64,000 bases of DNA from Strigops habroptila (taxonomy: Eukaryota > Chordata > Aves > Psittaciformes > Psittacidae), in the NCBI RefSeq assembly GCF_004027225.2, contig NC_044277.2, forward strand, positions 30,537,995 through 30,601,994. The letters run 5' to 3'. A program made the position numbers and the translations under genes. Within the stretch, counting starts at the first letter, position 1. Every line of letters starts with the position of its first letter. The notes beneath the pieces are model-generated. The model saw only the letters and a program-made list of their open reading frames with translations, ran no database searches and was not told the DNA's origin. Of the stretch, positions 13,316 to 26,063 are shown one piece after another.

Positions 13316-13971
13316 CTGAATTCGAAGTGAGAAATTATGTTTTGAAAAACATAATTTTGAAAGAAAATCTAAAACTACACTCAAAAGAAATGCTTCTGTT
13401 TTGTAGATGCTTACTCAAGAAACAGTTAGTTGCAACAATTTCTCTGTGTTTGCATGACTTTAACAATTTTGAGTTTCACTAATGGTGAAAATAACTTTGG
13501 ACTTTATATATCTTCTCAGGTCCTTTTCTCTCTTTCTGTTTGTGTACTCATACTCTTAAAATATTTACTGAAATTTTTTTTTGTCTTCAAAATATGTATA
13601 ATGTGTTCCCTTCTACAGTAAAACAAATTAACTAGACAACAAAAGGGTATATGAAAACATTGAAGAGGTTATATCTTAAAATAAATCAGAATATTTTAAG
13701 AATAAAGTAATGGATCCATTTCATTATTTCTTGCAATGAGAACAGCAATCTGAACATTGGGAAGTTCAGAAAGTAATGCATCATGGACTTCCATATAGAG
13801 AGCAGGAAAGCAATTCTAATAAATAGGCAGATCATATAAACATGATTTGTATCAATATCTATCAGTCTGAACTCTGGCAGTACTGCACCCACTGTTTCCC
13901 CCAAAGTAGGCAATAATGAAAAAGTGTCTCTTCCATTTATGCATTAATTTCAGGACTGATTGCACCTAACC

Positions 13972-14100
13972 ACATTGAATCTGTCCACATCCTTTTCAAG
14001 CATGGCAACTAAGGATCGCAATTCCTGTCATGCAGATTGGTGCTTCAACATCCAGTTGGAAATTGTCAACTCTGCATACTACAAATCTATGTTATGTCAA
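13972..14100 (-). pseudogene. Short degenerate coiled-coil-like frame
   Basis: One minus-strand frame reads AELTISNWMLKHQSA, then TGA (14028-14030), then QELRSLVAMLEKDVDRFNVV, with a TAG just upstream (14079-14081). The second part resembles coiled coil. Both stops are one C-to-T step from Arg or Gln codons. It could be another decayed exon of the minus-strand gene. Too short to identify. Confidence 0.25.
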
Positions 14101-14235
14101 TATTACAAATGGATAAGTAGGCAGGTGCCATTTCAGAATTCCTCTCATACTGCATTAAGCTGTGCTTAGCCATTTTGTCAAATAAAGATCAAAACTGTGG
14201 TTGCCTGAGCTAAGAAAAAGTTTCCCTGTGTTTTC

Positions 14236-14393
14236 TTTTCAATATACAGTGTTACAGTTGTCCATTATTTGTTTTGTACTCTGACTCAAATTCAAAGTTC
14301 TAATCATGACAGTGTTTTCAATACACAGTGTTACATTTGTCCATTACTTGTTTTGTACTCTGACTCAAATTTAAAGTTCCAATCATGACCTAC
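14236..14393. repeat. Tandem duplication, 79-bp unit
   Basis: Two adjacent copies beginning TTTTCAATATACAGTGTTAC (14236) and TTTTCAATACACAGTGTTAC (14315), differing at only a few sites over the unit. A local duplication of no obvious function. Confidence 0.93.
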
Positions 14394-15373
14394 CATGAAT
14401 CTAGCTATGTAGAAATTTTCCTTTGAAAAATACCTATTCAGTCCAACTTTGTACTTTTCAGCACAGTATAACTTTAAGGTATAATGTCCTAAACCAAAGC
14501 ACTGGGAAAGTATTTGAGCTATTTTCTGTGCTAGCTTTTCAGTTGAGCTTTTCGGTTGAGCAACTCATATGCAAGGGACATCTTATGGATCTTATTTTGG
14601 TCAAACTTAATAGTTTTCATGTTTATTTCTCTCACCTCCTAAATTTATGACTTCTTAATTCCAAAAAAACAATGAAGAGATTAGAGAGTGTGTGTGTGTA
14701 ACAACCAACCAAAAAATTGAAAAAACATATATCTCAGGAATAAATGTGTGGACAAAATATGACATTTATAGCATAAACTGCACTTTAATTACTATAGAGT
14801 ACTTAAATGCAACAATAAAATAAAAGACAATAGATTAATATCGTAGTGTTAGTCATGTCAAATAAAGGACATTGAAGACAATCTGGGAAAGGTCAGTGAT
14901 GATTTACTTGCTAGAGTAAAAATACACTTGACAACAGAATTCTAGTTTTTCTGAAGAAATACACATTAAAAAGTTAGAGAAGGAGAATGAATGCTGTCAA
15001 ATTAAGCAAGAAGAGCGCTTACAAACTAGGAATGGCAAAGAGATAATCATGCTGACATCAAAACGTGCATAAAATAACATCTACTGTAAAAAAGTGTGAA
15101 GAGTTTTGTTTGTAATGAATATTTTGACAGATATGTCACACAGGTTTCACCTCTCCTCCATATTTCCATTTTATTAACCCAAAGAACAAATGCAATAGAA
15201 AAATTTTTCGAAGTATAGTAAACGCATGTGTTGGTGCATAAATATTTTAAGATATACATGTGCTTTCAGACTTTTACTGATGGTTAGACAGTATTTGGTC
15301 TGGCCTTTTGAGTCTTTCCTGAGTTGTTTGGTTTGCTTAATTTTTTAATCTCCTACCTTTGGTTTTAAGATAC

Positions 15374-15519
15374 TCCCCCTAGGAAATCCATTGGATTTTT
15401 ATTCCCAAAAGATGTTGGATATTCTTTAGCTACTTCAAAGATGTTGATAACAATAGCGTGAACAAATGCCCTTTTCAAGTCATGGATTTTTAGTGCAATG
15501 AAGCAAGGTCTGTAAATAT
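15374..15519 (-). CDS. Possible exon (48 codons)
   Basis: Open frame IYRPCFIALKIHDLKRAFVH, then AIVINIFEVAKEYPTSFGNK, between acceptor CAATATAG and donor GGGGA|GTATCT. It is part of a longer 151-codon open frame whose upstream half looks non-coding (TG-repeat-derived His/Thr). No family recognised. Confidence 0.22.
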
Positions 15520-15904
15520 CTATATTGTTTTTTTCAGATGGAAAAAATCTGTTCTCATTTCTATGCATTTTAATTTGTGTTATGATTTGCTCTATGCTAT
15601 ACCTATGTTCACCCATTGCAAAAACTGTGTTTAATAAACAGAACTCAACACCAACACACTTATACATGTGTGTGTGTGTGTATGCACATATATGTAATAG
15701 CAGTGTCCACCCATTTAAAGTCTGTGACAGATTGATCCCTGGCAGCAGACACCCCTTCCTCCCTTGCCTCTTGCTCACTCCCATCTTCTGCAGGATGGAG
15801 ACAAAACAGAAGGAATGCAAGAAGCCTCATGGATCGAGATAATGGCAGTTGCTTTGGAAGACAAAGACCACAACCAAGAACTTTCCTCTTCTTACTCCTT
15901 TCCC

Positions 15905-16180
15905 TGAGCTTTTTACTGCTGAGCATGACAGCATATGGTATGGAATATCTCTTCAGTCAATTTGGGTCAGCTACCACAACTATGTCTCCTTGCCCACCCC
16001 TAGCTTACTTATTTTGAGGGGGAATGAGGTGGAGAGAGGAAGGCTTGACACTGTGCAAGAACTGCTCGGCAATAGATAAATGATTGGTGTATTATCAACA
16101 TTCTTTTAGCCACAAATACAAACCACAGCACCATACAGCTGCTGTGGAGAAAGCTAACTCCATTCCAGCCAGAACCAGTT
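15905..16180 (-). mobile_element. Old ERV LTR remnant
   Basis: The plus strand carries the antisense of the same avian LTR family as at 60.8 kb: GCATGACAGCATATGGTATG, GGAATATCTC, TTTGGGTCAGCTACCACAAC, ACTGTGCAAGAACTGCTCGG, ATTATCAACATTC and ATTCCAGCCAGAACCAG. Strongly diverged, solo, with no internal region nearby. Open frames over it on the plus strand are antisense artefacts. Confidence 0.65.
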
Positions 16181-16199
16181 CAAAGTCTCTTTTCATACT

Positions 16200-19100
16200 T
16201 CCAGATGTGTGGAAAGGCAAATTTTATACTGCCTCCATCTGTCAAATCATTACCTTTTTTGAACAAAAACAAAATTATGAAACTAGATCAAGAGTAAGCC
16301 TGAAGATAATAATACATCAAGAAAAAGTTGCTAGCTCTGGTCAGTTTTTTGAAGTAAAGTTTAACTGGTAATGGAAATGAGAAAAAAAACAGAGACTACA
16401 GGAAGAGTAAAGTGTACTACTATACTTCGTCAGGGTAGTGGGACAATGTGATCAAGTCCTTCTGTCTTGATGACCTTAAGAACTTCTATCTAACTAGCAG
16501 AAAAAAATTATAAAACTAGAACTACATAAATACATATATACATACTTTGTAGTGCTCTATTTAATTTATACTGTTAATATAGAATTGTTTTATATATGGA
16601 GAACATATCAGTCTAACAATACTGTGGTCTTGCTGGTCATGTTGAAAAGTGGGTGGACATTGCATGTTCACATAAAACGATGAGCAAAGGAGTTGTCAGT
16701 AAACCTTCATTACAAGATTTGTGACATTATTTTTTACACTATCTGAAGCAGTACTACCATGTTTGTCTTGAGTTATGTAGTCTTTCAGAAATATTTCCAT
16801 ACCATTTAAATTTAACACACTTCTCTGTGACTCTGGAAAGACTGCAGAAGAGTTGGAGCAATTGAGGTTGTGACAACTATCTGAGAATTATCACTGTATA
16901 GTAGAACCACTTCTAGAGTCATAAGGATCTACACCCGTAAAATGTCAGTCTTGCAACGACAAAGTACTCTTACATACTTCAATGCCAGAGCAGGTAAGAA
17001 AGGACAAGAACTGAGTTTTCCAAACAAATTAGGGATTCATTATCTTTTGTCAAGTCCTTCCATTTTACTACGAAACCACAGCAATTCTGTTCCTTATTGC
17101 CAAGCCCCACCTCTTAGTGGAGAGCTAGTACTTTGAATAAACAACAACAGTATTTTGAACAGTAAACAGAAATGATTGAAAGAGTGATCATTAAGTCTAC
17201 ATTACTATATGGGTTTATACTTTGCTCTCTGGTAAAATGGAATCTCTCTCAAGCCCAAGCTAAAGATCTATAGTGCAGCTGAAGATGTCTCCTGGATTTT
17301 TTTAGAATGTTTTGAGGAAAGGAATAACAAATAAGCCAAGCCACTCATCAAGGCATTTTTGAACAGACCAGATATTAGTCAATATCTAAATCAAGTTGAT
17401 TTTATCACTGTTTAGACTATTTTTAACAATAAATAAGTTGCAACATAATAAAAGAAATAAAAAATACAGACTGAATACAAGCTCTTTTAAAACAAAAGAA
17501 TAACCAATATAATATCAGAATATCATTGGAAAGTTATTTGATGTGTAAAGCATATTTGAAGAATGATTCTGTGATTAGCTTTAGCAATATATTTTTTTTT
17601 TTTTTTAATAATGACCACTTAATCAGAGCAAAAAGTTATAAGATAAAATATGAAGAAAAAGAGAAGCTGGTATTTTCTAAATAGGAATAAAGCAAATTAT
17701 TCTGCTCATGGTTCCTTGTTTTCTTAAACACTCAAATATCAAAACCTGAAACAGACTGAAAATTCATGTCTTTCCTTTGTAAGTAATTAAAGATAAACAT
17801 AAAATATGCTGTATAACTGTCACACCAATGAAAGAGTGGAAATGAGATTTCCAATAATAGAAAGAATAAAGAAGCTTTTCTATTATTAGAATTATGTCAA
17901 ACATACATAGTAGTTTTCTCTCATGTGGAAGAGTTAACACCAGTAGAAAACCTTTTCCAGTCAGTTTAAATTTAGAGTCTAGAAACTATGTAGAAACTTA
18001 GCTACAGCGACACTTGGAAGGCCTCTGGAAATTTTTTTGTGTCATATGATCCCCAGTGCCCTTATTTCTGTTATGGGAATGGAGTATACAGCCAGCTGAT
18101 TCATTGCCACACAGAAGTCTACGGCTGAGCATTCTAGTGCTAAGTAAAGAAGAGGAGATAAAATTTATATATGCACAGTAAGAAGCTGAGCTTGAGAAGA
18201 AAAGAACAAAGACATGTTAATGTGCAGAAATTCCATCATCTGTGGTTACTACAGAAAACCAGATACCTCTTCCTTACTTACAGAGATGTTGCAGGTGGTG
18301 GAGCAGTAGGGTTTTTTGCACGGGTGAGAGACATCAGTCTAACAACCAAACTTCCTTGAAGTAGAACCAAAGAATTTATAAGATTAATTTTTAGGTTCAT
18401 CAACATTACAAATAAAAGAATGTCTCTAGTATAACACCAGAGGATATTTTGTTCAGTTTTAAATCAAATATTTGGGTTCCAGTCACAGGCTATCTGTTGA
18501 AATAGTACAAAGTTTTGTTTCAGCAAAGTACAATGTTGAAACACAAAGTACAAAGCTTCCTCTCCAGCCTTTTTTTTTTTTTTCTTTTTGGTGGGGTGGG
18601 TGCTCCTATGATTTACAGCTATTACTGAACTGAAAATGCTTGGTATAGGCTGCAGTTAGAAATGGAGTAATCTAGTTAAAATGTAACTCAAATCTGTCTC
18701 TGCTACACTTTAATACTGCCATATCTTCAGATAAGTTGAAAAATACACAGTGCAGTGTACATCCACAGCAGACTTGCTGAAATAAGGAAAAATTTTATGA
18801 AAGAAAGATTTGGAGAGAAACGATTATATGGAGGAAAGCACAGCACAGGAAAGAACTCAGAAATTAAACTGTTAGAGGTGTTAGAGAAAGGGAAAATGTT
18901 CACTGCAAATCTGTAACTAAGCTATTGGTATAGCTGTCTTTACGAACCTCTTGAGAAATATGAAATAGCTCTTGTTCTTACTGATTCAGAAACAGAAGGC
19001 CTTGTCCTTGACCAACTGTTCCAGAGAAGAAGAATTTAAGTGAAGAAATTTTATAGCCTTCAGAACTAAGCACCATAAAATTTTGTATTTATTCTGAAGC

Positions 19101-20780
19101 ACGATTTTTGCCTGCTAAACTTGGTAGGCAAAATTGTCAACAGTTCAGTAAAAAGAAAGGTCCATTTCTATTCGTGTTTTTACACTGTCATTTAACGTGG
19201 ATGACTACAAGAACAGTCAAGATATATGTAACATCTTCAGAATGGGAACAACAGCCCTAACTTCTTAACGCCTCTCCATGATATTCTGTCCTGGTAGCAC
19301 ATGTGCCTTGCCCCTCAGAGAAATTTCAGCCTGAGGTTCTAAGAAGAATGATGGGAGGTAGTTAAAACTAGAAAAGTTGAAACCACTGGAAATCTAAAAC
19401 TAAATAACCAGCTAACAGGAAAACTCACAAGTCATTTTAAAAGAGAAAACCGACATAGGAACATGAATAAGGAGAGAAGAAAGCATAGAAATCATTGAGA
19501 AAAAAGATGCTAGAATTGCTGGGCATTCAATGAAACTGGATTTTCAACCAAAGAAATCAGAACTTTTTATCTTACAAAACAGCTATTCATCTTCTACTGT
19601 CCCATCCTCAAATGTTCATAAAGAGTCAATAGTAATATGACACATTGTATGTTATTTACATTACAATCAACAGTCACCAGTGATATTTAAGCTTTAAAAA
19701 TGTTTTGATTTGTAACTATGTGCAACACTTTCTATGTTAAAGAGTACTCAGTGCTGTATGACGAAACAAAGTATATTACCTTGCCAACATACATTTGCAG
19801 TTACCTTCCGATAATATTATGCCATTTCAAATCTTGAATATTCCTTTCCAAAGGAATTCAAGATTCTTAGAGCTATACATATAATAATGGCCCCGTGCAG
19901 CCTTGCCAATACCTTTTTCATAAAATTCAACCTTTTAACAAAAACCTTTGAATAAAAAAAAAAATTTAATCATTGCATGCAGCAAATCTTCATGGTTATT
20001 ATCTGATCTGCCTATAGGAAGTCCATTTACTGGTTACTTGAGGATTAAACCAATTCTCCACACCAAAATACAAGTGAGGTCATAGTCTGTGATTTCTGAC
20101 CTCATATCTTAAATTTACAGATTCTTACTGATATCTAAGGGTTCTTGAATATCACTATGCAACATTTCCTTCTTTCCTGTTAATTAAATCACATATTTTA
20201 ATAATTTCAACGTATCTTGGATATCAAATGTGAATACTAATAAAATTTTTTTATTTTTCCCTTCTACAGAACAGGTACATCAACCTTTTATGTATACGTA
20301 CACATGATTATTTTTATTTCTCTTTCTAAAGATCTTTTCCTAAATCTAGACTGAATGCACTGAGCTAGACAAGGTTAGGTTTCTGTCTGCATCACCAAAC
20401 GTTGTATGAAATCAGAATGTTTTCTCAGTGTAGAATATTTTCTCATCCTCTCTTCTTCCCCATCTGCAAGCATGACCCAAGATTCCCCCCAAACAACAAA
20501 GACACAAAACAGGAAAGACTTCATCAACCTCACTGTATATTTTATTGGTAAATATCTTTTTTGCTAAACATATAAGTGTAACACATAGTATGTCTACACA
20601 CTGACAGCATGAAGAGAGGAAAGAAGGTATTGCCCTACATAGTTTCCCTCTCAAGTTTAGTAAGATGTAGGGTATTGCTTGTTTTGGAGTACTTTCTGTG
20701 GCTCTGACATGACTTCTCACATTCAAAGAATTCGAACTCCTCTTGTATCATAATAATTAATATTACTTCATTGTGTTGTT
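16200..20780. other. AT-rich non-coding stretch
   Basis: Nothing identifiable beyond homopolymers (17590, 18567), a weak hairpin at 19832-19863, and one splice-bounded 57-bp block on the minus strand at 18282-18338 (reads LMSLTRAKNPTAPPPATS). Confidence 0.6.
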
Positions 20781-20786
20781 AGTTAC

Positions 20787-20844
20787 CTTGTGCGGTGCAA
20801 AGTCAATTTAGCAAGCCTGAGATATTTCTTCAATAATATTTGAC
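20787..20844 (-). CDS. Possible short exon after 20.9 kb block
   Basis: Strong acceptor (TTTTTTCTTCTAG) and donor (CAAG|GTAACT). Only one of three frames is open (QILLKKYLRLAKLTLHRT) and it is the one that matches the overhang of the block at 20911-21052. The protein is basic and helical. The two blocks are only 66 bp apart, which is short for an intron. Confidence 0.25.
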
Positions 20845-20910
20845 CTAGAAGAAAAAAGTCATGAAGTGATGAAACATAAAAGACATCAACTATTCTACAT
20901 GCCAATTTAC

Positions 20911-21052
20911 ATAAGGATAATTTTTTATGGAGCAGGTACAGTACATAGCATGTCAGGAGGCTGTGTAAGTACATAATGGCTATAATTCTAGAAATTTTCA
21001 TTTTGAAGCAAGGAATTTGCATGTAGCTCTTTACAGATTTCCTTAAATTAAC
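20911..21052 (-). CDS. Possible exon behind a very strong acceptor
   Basis: The acceptor is a roughly 20-base pyrimidine tract ending CCCCCTCAG (21053-21080 on the plus strand as A/G), the strongest in the window. Forty-seven codons are open (VNLRKSVKSYMQIPCFKMKI at the start), then donor TTAT|GTAAAT with one base over. Two bases at the next block (20844) complete the codon. The tract may simply be a poly-A remnant of a repeat, so confidence is modest. Confidence 0.25.
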
Positions 21053-22545
21053 CTGAGGGGGGAAAAAAAAAAAAAAAAAAAGAAGAAAAAAAGAAAGTAT
21101 TAAAGTATTATTGAGGAACAAAGACAAAAATAAAGTAAATTTAAAATTAATTTCCAGAGTATTTTAGATATGGAAACTAAAATGTTACATAAGCAGAAAT
21201 GATAGAGCAGCAGCACACACAAAATTACTCAACCCCCTCATTCAGGTTTCTAGTATATTCTTAGTATGTATTATGTGGGTTCCTTGAATGTCTCCTGAGA
21301 TAATACCAAATTAGGAGTAAATTATTCATTGGCACGCATTTTGGAGAATGGTCTCACGTGACTTACAAGCAGTAGTCCTGATTAGAGAATAATAAAGAGA
21401 AATGAAAGAAAATATCTTCATAGACATGAGTCTCAGACTCTTTGGGCTCATTTTTTGAAAATCCTATATTTTTGAGGTCTTGGCACTCACTCAGTCTTTA
21501 TTAGTCCCTATTTTCCAACAATATTTAGGATGCAATCAAGCAAATGTGGAAAATGTAACCTTAATTTCACTTTGTACAGGTATTAATATCACCTCTACTT
21601 GAATGCATTTTAACCAACAGTCAGCTTAGTTACTGGTGTAACTAAGGTATACTACCCTTTTAAAAGACAAAGCTATACTTTAAAAAACTAGAAAAGTTAG
21701 AAGATATTTAAAACATATGGTCCTAAAGTGAAAAACCCCTACAATATAATAGTTATTGATAGATGAACAGTAAGAGTCAATAGCAACAAGGGGGAAAAAA
21801 AATGCTTTTTTTTTCTTAGGTATTGTTTTATTGTCCGTATCAAAACAATATGTAGATCAATGTCCTGGGGTTTTTTTCACACTGAAAATTTAGCTCTTTT
21901 TTTGACTTTTGTCATTTACATGGGGTTTTTTTACTATATTGGTTGCTAACAACAAACTACTATATGCAAAAATGAAGAAATCTGAGTCTGAGTGTAGAGA
22001 AGTTAAACTTCGGTACAAACAAAAATGTTTCTACAATGATTATTTAGCTGTCAGTCTAACTTTGACTAAACTTTGACTTCCCTTATGCAGTGAAAGCCTA
22101 GGCAAATGTGCTCTTAAAAATTTAATATATGCCACAAAGAAATAGACTATGCCATTCTCCTCGTCTACTAGTCACCTACTTCAACCTACCTTGTAATGAA
22201 ATGTGAAATTGCTCACATGTAAAACCATGGCAATGGGAAAAATTAAAAGAAATTCTGTTATGAAAGGAAAGCTTTTTTCACCTCCAACTACAGCTGTTTG
22301 CTCAAGAGAAACAAAATCAGTAAGACCATCTGATAGATATTGCCTATTTTAGACAGTCTGTACAGTTTAATATCTTAAGTTACTTATTAAGATTTCTTTG
22401 AGTAACCTATACATAAAGAGGTTTATTGATAACACTAAAAGAGGTTTAAGGATAACACTGTCGATAGAAAATTACTAATAAGATGGAATACTAACACTGA
22501 GAAATTCTGTTCTAGTGATTACTATACCAGCTAATCACTATTGTC

Positions 22546-22582
22546 AGAAAGAAAGAAAGAAATAAATAAACAAACAAACAAA
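22546..22582. repeat. Compound GAAA/TAAA/CAAA tetranucleotide repeat
   Basis: Successive blocks of GAAA, TAAA and CAAA units, together about 37 bp. Confidence 0.93.
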
Positions 22583-22718
22583 CTAGCTGTTTAATTAGTT
22601 TGATCTAATTAGAAACATTTAATATCATAATGATTTTGACTTCTAAATAATTACTGGAACAATGTTCTCAAAAACATGATAAACAAAATCTGAACCAAGG
22701 TCATTTAAGCTGTTTTAC

Positions 22719-22866
22719 TAGGCTTATAAACATCTAAAATTAACTTTGTGAAGACTTTCCAAGTATGGCTTTGAAAACTATTCAGAGGAGAAAATTGTCT
22801 TTTCCTCAGAGACTTCAGAGAAAATTGGTGTATTGGAGCTGTTAACCTGTGTTTATCACAGTATTC
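22719..22866 (-). CDS. Possible exon (49 codons)
   Basis: Acceptor TTCAATGTAAG and donor CCTA|GTAAAA. The open frame begins EYCDKHRLTAPIHQFSLKSL and is basic. The intervening exon needed to match the phase of the 21.0-kb block was not found. No family recognised. Confidence 0.2.
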
Positions 22867-24791
22867 CTTACATTGAAAAATTACAAATAAAACCCCCCAC
22901 AAATAAATATTACGAATTGAAAAAATATTGTTTAAAATGTGGATGAACTCTGGTTTGGATATTAATTTAAGACACATGAGTAGGAATTAATTACAAAGCT
23001 AAAAGGTAATGCTTCTTCTTCAAAATAAGTCTTGAGAAATTTATACTTTTAAGGTGCAAACATGCCATAAACCTTTTTTAAATTTTACATGACAACTTGC
23101 ATATAGACATACTCATGAACATTCATTTACATGCATGCACTCATTTATAAATGTGCATAGATACACAAAAATATCTTACGAGGAGAAATCTCACCAAAAA
23201 AAAAAAAAAAAAAAAGAAAGAAAAAGAAAGAATGGGATGCAATTCATTCAAAGTATTTAAATATAGAAATACATAGTTTTCAGTAATTTGATCCTTAGTG
23301 TCACAGATCGTCCTCTTACTCCTCCCCACAGAAAAAAAAAGAAAAAAAAAATTAAAAAAAAATAGTAATAATGGGTTACAATGTCTTGGCTTAAAGTAAA
23401 AGTTATTACAACCACAGAGGTACAGATATGTTTTAACTTGCCTATGTAAAGTAGAACTAAAAATTTCTGAAGCACTATTAGAAAAAAATTCTGGACCCTT
23501 TTTAGGTTGTGTGGTCTTGGAAACATTGAAAGGTTTTTTTAAAAAAAGTAAAAACTATTGTACTAATGCTCTAGTGATTCTCTGCTAACAGTTTTTAGAG
23601 TTTAACAGTGTGATTCAAACAATACTGACCTGGCAGTTACTCATCTATCTATTCCTGTCAAACTATCAGAAAAGCCAATATAAATCCACTCTAATTTGCA
23701 TTAACTGTAGTTACAAAGAACAAATGTACATTAATATAATTAATACAAATTACTGTTGGTGTACTGTGAACACATCTTGTTCTACTATCTGCTGTATTGG
23801 TTTTATGAGATTTCAAATAATATTGATAGAGATAAAATACTTGTTTAGCTTCATATGACATTCTGAATAAGAGGCTAAAAAGACAGAATCAACATGCTGC
23901 ATGTTTTCAAAAGCTAGATTTATCGAGATAATCTTTGAAGGAATATCATAAATGCTGTAACGCTGACTACTTAAAGTCAAGAATGTATTAAAAAATATAT
24001 GCTCTACTTTAATACACTCAACTTAAACCACATTTACTTAGAGACACTGAAGTCCTATAGCCTGCATTGTGCCACATATGAGACTTGATTACAGTGTTTC
24101 TTCTGGTTGTATGACATATGAATCCACTAATATCTGCAGAAATAAGCAGTTTTATGTCTGGTAGTTAAAAGACTTGCACAACTGCATTAAAGGAGGCTAA
24201 AAAGTTATCATATTTCAATGTTAATTTTTTTTTCTAATGAACTCTTTGCAGAATTAAAGATAATAGATAGAGTTTTCAGAAGGATTAAAGCTTCAGTGTA
24301 CCTTCCCAAGTTACTTAGCTTGGGAACTGACTAATTCAGAAGCTTAATGGAACCAGTTGTTCCCAGTAGTAATTTGCCAATATTCATAAAACAATATGTG
24401 TTATGATACACTTATAATCCTAGCTTTATCATGAGTAACTATTTCAATTGCTTGATTTTCATTGCATGTTTATCTTAACATTAAATCTTTCTATACTTTC
24501 AAATCACCTTATTAAAAGATACTTATTCAAGTAAACGACTAGCAATTTGCTGTATTTTTAATTTGGTTTTATACCCTAATGACCTTATATGTTAAATATA
24601 CTGGAAATACAAGACATTAATCATAAAGCTAAATGAAAAAATGTAATTCAAATTTTGTGTACTATTTCTTCAACTACTATTTCCAGAGAACTAGTATGTA
24701 ATGCAATCTTCACAAACTAAAATATGTTTGCTTGCTGTAACTGGTACCTTTCCTTCTTTCCCTCTACCAATGTTTAAATATTTTCAATGGA

Positions 24792-24914
24792 AACACTTTG
24801 ATACAATGTAACTCACAGTTGGAGGTGTGTGTAACACTTTGCTACAATGTAATTCACAGGTGGCAAGAAAATGGAAACACTTTGCTACCATGTAGCCCAC
24901 AGGTGGCAACAAAT
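24792..24914. repeat. Three-copy minisatellite, about 40-45-bp unit
   Basis: CACTTTGATACAATGTAACT, CACTTTGCTACAATGTAATT and CACTTTGCTACCATGTAGCC each start a unit ending in CACAG(T/G)TGG. Copies differ in length and sequence. Confidence 0.85.
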
Positions 24915-25636
24915 TTCAGCGGAATAAACTTTATTATATTCTTTCTGTTCAAGTCTCATTCACACTCCAGAATTAAATACACTGCTTCAGACAAATAATA
25001 CCACAATTAAGGCATCTCCATTGGTCTTTTCTGGTAACAGTAGGGTGGAAAAAGATTAGTCATTCTACTAATTCTTTTGATTTTTTCCACTTTACCATCT
25101 ACCCACATTCTCTCAACCTCCTCTTTTTATTAATAAAAACACCCCAACAAACAAATCCGAATTCCAAAAGAACAGATCACCTTAAATATAAACAAAAAAA
25201 GATGCAGATACAAGGAAAATCATATATTATTTTAACTGGGTTTTGTTTGGTTTTTCTCTCTGCCATAAACCATGCCATTTTAAATCCTTATCTTTATATG
25301 CAGAATACTGTTCAGAGCAACGACCGCTATTTATGCCTATGAAATATTATTACACTTATAAGTAACAAAAATAGATAAATAGATTAAACAATTGTGTATC
25401 ATTTAATGAGTTGCTGGGAAATTTAATGAGGATCTGGTGACTCATCAAATCAGAATATTCTCACCTAAATTTGGACATCTGTATTTGGATGATTATGTGT
25501 AGCTGCATATCTACACTTCTATTACATTGAGCAGAGGCCTGGTCATACTGTCATCTGGAAAGATTTTCAGGTCATCTGAAAACAGACGTTGATACTCAAT
25601 TGGCTCAGCTTTTATTCAGTCCTTGATTCCACTCAC

Positions 25637-25687
25637 TGAATCGATTATGTCTCCAATGAACATACTGGGAACTTGGACACCTCCCTC
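25637..25687 (-). CDS. Possible 17-codon exon
   Basis: Phase 0 at both ends, with acceptor AATATAG and a perfect donor, TTCA|GTGAGT. It encodes EGGVQVPSMFIGDIIDS. It lies about 260 bp downstream of the block at 25949-26063 with matching phase. The same frame would continue, through one TGA, to a second donor at 25526; the GTGAGT site makes the short version simpler. Confidence 0.3.
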
Positions 25688-25948
25688 CTATATTCCCTCC
25701 CAGGCTGTAGACACCTAAAGGTAGCCAAGATGAATCCCATCCACAAGAGTTAAAGAAAGAAGGAATATTCTTTTATATTGTCCAAATAATTTCAGTGATA
25801 TTTCTCATGTTTTTATTGAAAGTGAATTTTGTAACTGATGTTGTTTAAATCATGTTTTCTTAGCCAGTAGAAAAATCACCTAAGAACATTCATCTATATC
25901 AATTTAAATACTAAGCTTAAATTTCATATACCATACCAAAGCTATTAC

Positions 25949-26063
25949 CTGAACACTGTGGTATTTCATCAGTTTTTCCATAGCACCACAGTCCGACTGG
26001 AGAATTTTGATATGAAACTGCTCTTCTAAAAGCTCTTCTTTTCCTGTGTCTGGCCAATCCCTT
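25949..26063 (-). CDS. Probable exon, coiled-coil-like
   Basis: A consensus-like donor (TTCAG|GTAATAG) closes a frame reading RDWPDTGKEELLEEQFHIKI, then LQSDCGAMEKLMKYHSVQ. The composition is helical and Glu/Lys-rich with no stop. The acceptor, ACTGGAAG, lacks a good pyrimidine tract and the frame stays open about 10 codons further upstream, so the 5' edge is uncertain. It ends in phase 0, which fits the block at 25637-25687. It may belong to the same minus-strand gene as the coiled-coil exons above 34 kb. Confidence 0.42.

Noticed and set aside
15849..16079. 77-codon plus-strand ORF with protein-like composition
   Set aside because: It lies antisense across an old ERV LTR remnant, whose landmarks explain the sequence.
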